From contig NZ_JANAVO010000001.1 in the NCBI RefSeq assembly GCF_024213555.1, positions 1,302,001 through 1,366,000 on the forward strand: 64,000 nucleotides of DNA, in the 5' to 3' direction. Positions 58,203-64,000 of this stretch are shown here, one piece after another. This stretch comes from Allokutzneria sp. A3M-2-11 16 (lineage in GTDB: Bacteria; Actinomycetota; Actinomycetes; Mycobacteriales; Pseudonocardiaceae). Under the pieces are notes generated by a model. That model made no database searches. It saw nothing but the letters and a program-made list of their open reading frames with translations, and was not told the origin of the DNA. The first letter of the stretch is position 1; each line of letters opens with the position of its first letter. Position numbers and translations under genes: made by a program.

Positions 58203-59521
58203 CGGTCCACACCACCCATCACCGGGTCGATCGAGGCAACCGCCGCGATGACGTCGGCGACCATGCCGCCCTCGCTCATCGCGGGCATCGACTGGAGGTT
58301 CACGAAGCTTGGTTCGCGCACGTGGACGCGCAGTGGCCGGGTGCCGCCGTCGGAGACGAGGTGGTAGCCCAGCTCGCCGCGCGGGGACTCGATCGGCACG
58401 TAGACCTGACCGGCCGGCACGTCGAAGCCCTCGGTCACCAGCTTGAAGTGGTGGATCAGCGATTCCATCGACTGACCCATGATCTTGCGGACGTGCTCGA
58501 GCGAGTTGCCCATGCCGTCGGCGCCGATGGTCAGCTGCGCGGGCCAGGCGATCTTGGCGTCCTCCACCATGACCGGACCGGGCTCCAGCTTGTCCAGGCA
58601 CTGCCGGACGATCTTGAGCGACTCGTGGATCTCGGCCAGCCGGATCTTGTACCGGGCGAAGCAGTCGCCCGCGGTCTCGACCGGGACGTCGAAGCTGTAC
58701 TCCTCGTAGCCGCAGTACGGCTCGACCTTGCGCAGGTCCCACGGCAGGCCGGCGGAGCGCAGGATCGGGCCGGTCAGGCCGAGCTGGAGGCAGCCGTCCA
58801 GCGGCAGGTAGCCGACGCCCGCCAGCCGGTTCTTCCAGATCGGCTGGCCGGTGAGCAGCTTGTCGTACTGGGGCAGGCGGGAGTCCATGACCTTGATGAA
58901 GTCGCGGATCTTCTGCTCGTAGCCCTCCGGCAGGTCCTGGGCGATGCCGCCGGGCCGGATGAACGCGTGGTTCATCCGCAGGCCGGTCAGGAACTCCAGG
59001 AGGTGCAGCACCTCTTCGCGCTCGCGGAAACCGGCGGTCATACCGGTCAGCGCGCCCAGTTCCATACCACCGGTGGCCAGGCAGACCAGGTGCGAGCTGA
59101 TGCGGTTGAGCTCCATCAGCAGCACGCGGATCACCTGGGCGCGGCGCGGGGCCTCGACGCCGAGCAGCTTCTCCACCGCCATGCAGTAGGCGGCCTCGTT
59201 GTGCAGCGGCGCCAGGTAGTCCATCCGCGTCACGAAGGTGACGCCCTGGGTCCAGGTGCGGTACTCGGCGTTCTTCTCGATGCCGGTGTGCAGGTAGCCG
59301 ATGACCGCGCGGCCCTGGGTGACGATCTCGCCCTCCAGCTCCAGCACCAGGCGGAGCACGCCGTGCGTGGAGGGGTGCTGCGGTCCCATGTTGATGACGA
59401 CGCGCTCGTCGTGCGTGGCGTCGGAGAGGACGTCGTCCCAGTCACCGCCGCTGACCGTGTAGACCCGGCCCTCGGTGGTCTCGCGGGAGTCCGCGTAGGA
59501 GTCTGAGGTTCCGGTGGTCAT
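58199..59521 (-). CDS. nuoD: NADH-quinone oxidoreductase subunit D
   Basis: A 440-aa 49-kDa subunit from ATG 59521. The quinone-site motif is [20 protein letters not shown], and RNA-like long helices carry [38 protein letters not shown] and [16 protein letters not shown]. It overlaps nuoC and nuoE by 4 bp each. Confidence 0.97.
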   Translation of the reverse strand: MTTGTSDSYADSRETTEGRVYTVSGGDWDDVLSDATHDERVVINMGPQHPSTHGVLRLVLELEGEIVTQGRAVIGYLHTGIEKNAEYRTWTQGVTFVTRMDYLAPLHNEAAYCMAVEKLLGVEAPRRAQVIRVLLMELNRISSHLVCLATGGMELGALTGMTAGFREREEVLHLLEFLTGLRMNHAFIRPGGIAQDLPEGYEQKIRDFIKVMDSRLPQYDKLLTGQPIWKNRLAGVGYLPLDGCLQLGLTGPILRSAGLPWDLRKVEPYCGYEEYSFDVPVETAGDCFARYKIRLAEIHESLKIVRQCLDKLEPGPVMVEDAKIAWPAQLTIGADGMGNSLEHVRKIMGQSMESLIHHFKLVTEGFDVPAGQVYVPIESPRGELGYHLVSDGGTRPLRVHVREPSFVNLQSMPAMSEGGMVADVIAAVASIDPVMGGVDR

Positions 59522-60270
59522 GAGTAGGACCTCCGCTGGTCCGGCGGAGGGATCTCCGCGCCCTTGTACTCGACCGGGATGCCGCCGAGCGGGTAATCCT
59601 TGCGCTGGGGGTGACCGTCCCAGTCGTCCGGCATGAGGATCCGGGTCAGCGCGGGGTGGCCGTCGTAGACGATGCCGAACATGTCCCACGCCTCCCGCTC
59701 CTGCCAGTCGGCGGTCGGGTAGACGCCGACCACGCTCGGGATGTGCGCGTCGTCGACGTCGACGGCCACCTCGAGGCGGATGCGGCGCCGGTAGGTCATC
59801 GAGGTCAGGTGGTAGACCGAGTGCAGCCGCTGCGGCACGTCCACGCCGTAGTCGACGCCCGACACCGAGCTGCACAGCTCGAAGCGCAGGGCGGCGTCGT
59901 CGCGGAGCAGGGTGCACAGCGCGACCAGGTCCTCGCGGCGCACGTAGAACGTGATCTCGCCGCGGTCCACGGTGATCTGCTGCACGGCCTCCGCGGGCAC
60001 GCCGCGCTCGGCCATGGCCGCGGCCAGCTCGTCGACGAACTCGTCGAACCAGCCGCCGTAGGGGCGCTCGGCCGGGGCGGGCACGTGGGCGGGCAGCCGC
60101 AGGCCGCCGAAGCCGGAGGTGTCACCGGAGCCGCTGATGCCGAACATGCCCTGGCGAGCGCGACCGGCGACGACCCCGCCGCGGTCATCGTGCTCACCGA
60201 ACACGGCGGGCTGAGCGGCAGCCTGGTCGGCGTCGTAGCCGCCCGCGGGCTTGTCGTCCGCGCTACTCAT
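59518..60270 (-). CDS. nuoC: NADH-quinone oxidoreductase subunit C
   Basis: A 250-aa 30-kDa subunit. ATG 60270 is used; a GTG at 60279, which would overlap the nuoB stop by 4 bp, is equally plausible. A ~55-aa acidic/Gly N-terminal extension precedes the core ([55 protein letters not shown]). Confidence 0.96.
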   Translation of the reverse strand: MSSADDKPAGGYDADQAAAQPAVFGEHDDRGGVVAGRARQGMFGISGSGDTSGFGGLRLPAHVPAPAERPYGGWFDEFVDELAAAMAERGVPAEAVQQITVDRGEITFYVRREDLVALCTLLRDDAALRFELCSSVSGVDYGVDVPQRLHSVYHLTSMTYRRRIRLEVAVDVDDAHIPSVVGVYPTADWQEREAWDMFGIVYDGHPALTRILMPDDWDGHPQRKDYPLGGIPVEYKGAEIPPPDQRRSYS

Positions 60271-60275
60271 CTCGC

Positions 60276-60827
60276 TCACTTCTTCTTCGCGTAGCGGACC
60301 GAGGACGGGATCAGCTCGGTGCGGTGGCCCGATTCGGCCAGCAGCGCGGCCCGCTTGGGCCCGAGCGGCTCGTCCATGATCTTGGCGTGGATCTTGAGGA
60401 TCGCGTCGATCAGCATCTCCGGCCGGGGCGGGCAGCCGGGCAGGTACATGTCGACCGGGACAACGTGGTCGACGCCCTGCACCACGGCGTAGTTGTTGAA
60501 CATGCCGCCGGAGGAGGCGCAGACGCCCATCGCGAGCACCCAGCGGGGCTCGGGCATCTGGTCGTAGATCTGGCGCAGCACCGGGGCCATCTTGTTGCTG
60601 ACCCGGCCGGCCACGATCATCAGGTCGGCCTGCCTCGGCGAGGCGCGGAAGACCTCCATGCCGAAGCGCGCCAGGTCGTACCTGGGCGCGCCGGTGGTCA
60701 TCATCTCGATCGCGCAGCACGCCAGGCCGAAGGTGGCGGGCCACAGCGAGGACTTGCGGGTCCAGTTGACCAGCTTCTCGACGCTGGCCAGCAGGACGCC
60801 GTTGGGGAGCTTCTCTTCAAGACCCAT
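60276..60827 (-). CDS. nuoB: NADH-quinone oxidoreductase subunit B
   Basis: A 183-aa PSST subunit. Terminal cluster N2 ligands: Cys37-Cys38 ([10 protein letters not shown]), [12 protein letters not shown], and [12 protein letters not shown]. Full-length, unlike the orphan copy at 30060. It starts 4 bp after the nuoA stop. Confidence 0.98.
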   Translation of the reverse strand: MGLEEKLPNGVLLASVEKLVNWTRKSSLWPATFGLACCAIEMMTTGAPRYDLARFGMEVFRASPRQADLMIVAGRVSNKMAPVLRQIYDQMPEPRWVLAMGVCASSGGMFNNYAVVQGVDHVVPVDMYLPGCPPRPEMLIDAILKIHAKIMDEPLGPKRAALLAESGHRTELIPSSVRYAKKK

Positions 60828-60830
60828 TGC

Positions 60831-61196
60831 TCAGCTCCAGTCCAGGCCGCCGCGACGCCACACGTACGCGTAGGCGAACCCGACGGTCACGATGAACAGG
60901 GCGATCTCCACCAGGCCGAACATGCCCAGGGCGTCCGCGGAGACCGCGAACGGGTAGAGGAACACCATTTCGATGTCGAACAAGATGAACAACATCGCCG
61001 TCAGGTAGTACGCGACGGGCATTCGACCGCCGCCGACGACCGGCTGGGGCGAGGGCTCGATCCCGCACTCGTAGGCGTCCAGCTTGGCCTTGTTGTACCG
61101 GCGGGGGCCGATGTACGGCGCCGCCGTGACCGAGAAGACCGCGAAGCCCGCGGCCAGGACGAACATGAGTACGAGGGGGATGTAAGGCTGGAGCAC
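60831..61196 (-). CDS. nuoA: NADH-quinone oxidoreductase subunit A
   Basis: A 121-aa, three-helix subunit. GTG 61196 (MLQPYIPLVLMFVLAAGFAV) matches the usual NuoA N-terminus; an in-frame TTG at 61232 would add 12 charged residues. Family marks: KLDAYECGIEP, RMPVAYYLTAMLFILFDIEM. It is the first gene of the 14-gene nuo operon; the promoter should lie in 61197-61478. Confidence 0.96.
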   Translation of the reverse strand: MLQPYIPLVLMFVLAAGFAVFSVTAAPYIGPRRYNKAKLDAYECGIEPSPQPVVGGGRMPVAYYLTAMLFILFDIEMVFLYPFAVSADALGMFGLVEIALFIVTVGFAYAYVWRRGGLDWS

Positions 61197-61478
61197 TCTC
61201 TCCGCCGTCCTTTCCTCATCCGCGCTCGTCAACAGCCCTGTCGGGCCGCTGCCAGGGGCACTCTAAGGGTGTCTCTGAACCGCTTCTGTAGTTAGGCGCA
61301 CCTAACCTGTGATGCGCTTGTGAACCGCTTCACAAGACCCTCGCGCAGGAGTGTAAGACGTCACATCCACGCCTGCCGGACGGGGTAGCCAGGCAGGGAC
61401 CGTCCGGCCCACGCCCGTGGGTCCCCCGGTCGATATCTCTTTGCCACGCACGCAAAAGCACGTGCCGGTGATCACCGG

Positions 61479-61838
61479 ATGGAGAGCGGCAAACGCCGGG
61501 TGGAGATCGCCCACGTGGTCATCGAATCGCGCGACGGGGAACGATCGGAGTTCCGGACGGAGCACCTGCGGAAGTCCTTCGACGAACGGCTGTGGCTGGC
61601 CGACTTCCTGGTCGGCGCCTACTTCGCCTCGGTGCTGCACGACGAGCCGGAGCCGTGGGACATCATCACCGCCGCGCACGTGGTCGACGTGATCACGGAC
61701 CCCCGGATAGCGCGAAACCCCGGCTCCCGTCGTCCGGCGGGGGGTCCGGGGCTCACTTCCGGCCGCGTCAACCGACCGACCAGCTCTAACCCCGACATTA
61801 CCAGAACCCAAGATCCACACCCAACCGGAAACCCCTAG
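61479..61838 (+). CDS. Small hypothetical protein
   Basis: A 119-aa frame, divergent from nuoA. The first ~80 residues look protein-like (KRRVEIAHVVIESRDGERSE; SFDERLWLADFLVGAYFASV; EPWDIITAAHVVDVITDP). The last ~40 are Pro/Ser/Thr-rich and run through a possible CCCCGG/CCGGGG hairpin at ~61717-61757. There is no strong ribosome-binding site, and its stop overlaps that of the convergent EspG gene (CTAG). The family is not recognised; it may be real only in its first part. Confidence 0.45.
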   Translation: MESGKRRVEIAHVVIESRDGERSEFRTEHLRKSFDERLWLADFLVGAYFASVLHDEPEPWDIITAAHVVDVITDPRIARNPGSRRPAGGPGLTSGRVNRPTSSNPDITRTQDPHPTGNP

Positions 61839-62530
61839 GCGAACAGGCCGCGGAGCTGCTCCAGGAGCGCGGCTGGCCCGACCGGGGCGAGGGTGAGCTG
61901 CCCGTCAGCCGTGGTGATCGAGTACCGGCCCGCGGGCGTGTCCAGCCAGGTCACGGGCACCTCGGAGACGCGAGTGCCGGTGCGGTCCGGTGTGCGGGAG
62001 ACCGTGGTGGCCCTGCCGAAGGCGGTCGCCGTGGAGTACACCGCCAGGAACTCGGCGTTGCCCGCGCCGTCGCCGGAGTCATCGGCCGCGCTCCTCGGCC
62101 CCGGCACGAGGGCGGCCGCGCGGGGCGGGATCACGGCCATGGCGCTCTCGGCGGCACGCGCGGGGTCGATCCAGCTCAGCTCGACCGCGTTGCCCCGCAG
62201 GACCGCGCGCAGCCCGTCCGCGCCGCGGATGAAGCAGCCGACGCCGGTCTGGCCCGGCTCGTCGGCGTAGACCACGGCCAGCTCGTCGTCGAAGTCGGCG
62301 ATCACCCGCAGCGCGGCGGCCAGCTCGGGACCCACGTGGGCGTCGCTGCCGCCGCTGAGGCCGTGCTCGTTCAGCCAGCCGCTGGTGCGCTCCGCGGCGT
62401 CGTCCGCCGAGTGGCCCAGCACCACCAGCGGGAACGGCATGACGCCGAGCCCGAGCAGGTTCCAGCAGGTCTCGTAGACCGGTGCCGGGACCGGCGGCAG
62501 GCTCACACGACGCAGTGCGGAGATGGACAC
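61835..62530 (-). CDS. EspG-family ESX secretion-associated protein (copy 1)
   Basis: A 231-aa protein from GTG 62530 (in-frame GTG at 62539 also possible; the frame to 62635 has no support). It matches the EspG family: PVPAPVYETCWNLLGLGVMP, FPLVVLGHSADDAAERTSG, SAMAVIPPRAAALVPGP and VTWLDTPAGRYSITTADGQL at the end. EspG proteins are cytoplasmic chaperones for type VII secretion substrates (PE/PPE in mycobacteria). It is a paralogue of the gene 174 bp upstream. No ESX core gene is in view. Confidence 0.88.
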   Translation of the reverse strand: MSISALRRVSLPPVPAPVYETCWNLLGLGVMPFPLVVLGHSADDAAERTSGWLNEHGLSGGSDAHVGPELAAALRVIADFDDELAVVYADEPGQTGVGCFIRGADGLRAVLRGNAVELSWIDPARAAESAMAVIPPRAAALVPGPRSAADDSGDGAGNAEFLAVYSTATAFGRATTVSRTPDRTGTRVSEVPVTWLDTPAGRYSITTADGQLTLAPVGPAALLEQLRGLFA

Positions 62531-62704
62531 GATGGGCACCCCAGCCTCGGTCGCTCGACGACCTCCGGAACACGGGAATCGTTCCCGCATGTACATACCG
62601 AAGGGAATGCAACCGTGGGCGAGCGCGCCACACAAGCACCGAGAACCGATCGGGCGAATCCCCGGCCCGCTACTTGGGTAAGTGCCGGAATCGGCTCTTC
62701 TCGA

Positions 62705-63487
62705 CTAGGAGAAAGGGCCGCTGAGCAGGCCGGAGAGGTGCTGGGAAACAGTTCCGGAACACGCGGCGGACAGTGACATCCAGCCGCTGGAGTGCGTGAT
62801 CGCGTATCGGCCCTCCGGCGTGTCCAGCCAGGTCACGGGCTGCCGCGCGACGAGTTTGCAACTGCGCGGGTTCGACGGGCGCAATGCGCTGGCCTGCCCC
62901 ACTGCGGTTGCGGTCGCATAAATGTCCAGGAAGCGTTCCGTGTCCGCGCGACCGGCATCGGCGATCACGCCGAAGCGCTCCCAGCGCCGCCCCGCGCGGG
63001 CGAGGTCGTCCGTGGCGACGCGCACCGGGGAGGCCGTGCCGGGGCCGTACTCCGGCACCACGGCGAGCGCGCTGGAGGCGAGCAGGTCGTTCTCGATCCA
63101 CTCCAGCTCGACCATGTCGGCCCGCAGCACCGCGCGCAGCGCCCGGCCGCCCCTGGCGAAGCCGCCGATGCGTGTCTGCACGTCATGTTCGGTGTAGACG
63201 ACGGCGAGCTCCATGTCGAAGTCCGCGATCGTGCGCAGCGCCTCGGTCAGCTCGGGGCCGATGCGGTGCTCGTCACCGAGGCCGTGCTCGCGCAGCCAGT
63301 GCGCGGCGCGGACCTCGACCGCGCTGTGGTCGTCCGGGTCCGTCGAGGTGCGCAGCACCACGAGCGGGAACGGCATCACGCCCAGTCCCAGCCGCGCCCA
63401 GCACACCTCGTACACCGGCGCGGGAATCGCGGGCAGCGCGGTCCGGACCGGCAACGTCCAGGAAGTGCTCGTCATGGCACTCAGCAC
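62705..63487 (-). CDS. EspG-family ESX secretion-associated protein (copy 2)
   Basis: A 260-aa paralogue of copy 1 from GTG 63487, with GAGAAGG five bases upstream. Shared landmarks: IPAPVYEVCWARLGLGVMPF, PLVVLRTSTDPDD, SSALAVVPEYGPGTA and VTWLDTPEGRYAITHSSGWM. It is longer in the middle than copy 1. Likely role is as a chaperone of type VII substrates encoded elsewhere. The pair sits between nuoA and the MenJ-like gene, with no ESX gene next to it. Confidence 0.88.
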   Translation of the reverse strand: MLSAMTSTSWTLPVRTALPAIPAPVYEVCWARLGLGVMPFPLVVLRTSTDPDDHSAVEVRAAHWLREHGLGDEHRIGPELTEALRTIADFDMELAVVYTEHDVQTRIGGFARGGRALRAVLRADMVELEWIENDLLASSALAVVPEYGPGTASPVRVATDDLARAGRRWERFGVIADAGRADTERFLDIYATATAVGQASALRPSNPRSCKLVARQPVTWLDTPEGRYAITHSSGWMSLSAACSGTVSQHLSGLLSGPFS

Positions 63488-63704
63488 AGTGACCTTCTCC
63501 AGGCTCGACTACGTCGCGTGGGAATTAACTACCACGCCAATCGTCGAGCGCCCTCGTATCGTTTCAGGATCCGATTAACACGAATGACCCCTCATGACGC
63601 GACCACAAGGCCACGACCAGGGGGAACACCCGCGTGATAATTGCACTATGGAAAACAAGCGAGTGGATGCCCGAACGGCGGGCACCCTAGCTTAAGGAAG
63701 ACTT

Positions 63705-63716
63705 GAGATTAATCTC
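63705..63716. promoter_or_regulatory. A/T-rich palindrome in the MenJ-like/espG spacer
   Basis: A perfect 12-bp palindrome GAGATTAATCTC, extending imperfectly to CTTG/CAAG, lies 20 bp past the MenJ-like stop in a 248-bp spacer of lower GC than its surroundings. It could be an operator for the EspG gene side or part of a weak terminator. Confidence 0.35.
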
Positions 63717-63735
63717 CAAGAACACAAATCTGTAC

Positions 63736-64000
63736 TCACGCACTGGGCGCCAGCCGAACAGCGGTCGCCACGATCTTGTCGAGCGCGTCGCCGTCCTTGG
63801 GGTCGTAGAGCCCGGCCAGCAGCTTGAGCACGAGCTTCATCAGACCGTCCATGGGCAGGCCGTACTTGGTGGCCGTCTTCATGACGTGCGGGTTGCCGAT
63901 GAGCTTGCTGAAGATGTTGCCGAGCCGGTAGTAGCCGCCGAGGGCCTGCTTGATCGCCACCGGGTAGCGGCCGAGCGCGCGCTCGCGGCTCGGACCCTCC
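63736..64000 (-). CDS. Geranylgeranyl reductase family protein (MenJ-like), C-terminal part
   Basis: The last ~87 residues of a protein whose start lies beyond the right edge. The tail GRYPVAIKQALGGYYRLGN, then VMKTATKYGLPMDGLMKLVL and LLAGLYDPKDGDALDKIVAT, resembles actinobacterial geranylgeranyl reductase-family flavoproteins such as M. tuberculosis MenJ (Rv0561c). MenJ saturates one isoprene unit of menaquinone. The nearby polyprenyl synthase and nuo operon support that reading. Confidence 0.75.
   Translation of the reverse strand, partial: EGPSRERALGRYPVAIKQALGGYYRLGNIFSKLIGNPHVMKTATKYGLPMDGLMKLVLKLLAGLYDPKDGDALDKIVATAVRLAPSA

Overview
The window is high-GC actinobacterial chromosome. 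The gene set and order (rpmG-hadA-hadB, tRNA-Trp-secE-nusG, an mce locus beside rplJL/rpoB, EspG-type type VII secretion genes, korAB, menaquinone genes around a 14-gene nuo operon, a subtilisin-inhibitor gene, many GTG/TTG starts) point to Pseudonocardiales, possibly the Saccharothrix/Actinosynnema/Lentzea/Allokutzneria area. Genus cannot be fixed from this sequence alone. Most of the window is core metabolism and information processing.

Region 1 (1-22.4 kb) is translation, transcription and envelope transport. The 5' part of rpoB runs off the left edge. Upstream of it lie a two-gene type-VII-secretion-like pair and a complete mce lipid-importer operon (mceG, yrbEA, yrbEB, mceA-F and two Mce-associated membrane proteins), which separates rplJ-rplL from rpoB. 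Further right are rplA, nusG, secE, tRNA-Trp, a PLP aminotransferase, hadA/hadB, rpmG, tRNA-Met and tRNA-Thr. rplK (ribosomal protein L11), normally between nusG and rplA, is absent; only 86 bp separate those two genes.

Region 2 (22.4-38.4 kb) is a mixed regulatory and accessory region. It holds a membrane EAL protein with a degenerate GGDEF site, a Streptomyces subtilisin inhibitor-like protein, a small secreted four-cysteine protein, tRNA-Tyr, a YajQ-family protein, rmlA, htpX, and an orphan nuoB-nuoC-nuoI trio divergent from a GntR/UTRA regulator. It continues with a LysR-type regulator, a RibD/DHFR-like reductase, a 1.1-kb gene-poor segment with imperfect direct repeats leading into a MerR-like gene, a dimethylargininase-like enzyme divergent from an Lrp/AsnC regulator, a YtrA-type GntR regulator and an enoyl-CoA hydratase.

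Region 3 (38.4-64 kb) is energy metabolism: korA-korB (2-oxoacid:ferredoxin oxidoreductase), a membrane-anchored protein with QPTAA repeats, a RarD-type permease, a long-chain polyprenyl diphosphate synthase, the full nuoA-nuoN operon on the minus strand, two EspG-family paralogues, and the C-terminus of a geranylgeranyl-reductase-family (MenJ-like) protein at the right edge. Polyprenyl synthase, MenJ-like reductase and complex I together form a menaquinone/respiration neighbourhood.

The observations most worth checking are the missing rplK, the gene-poor repeat segment at 34.3-35.4 kb, the orphan nuoBCI trio, and the EspG pair away from any visible ESX machinery. I did not see a clearly new multi-gene system.
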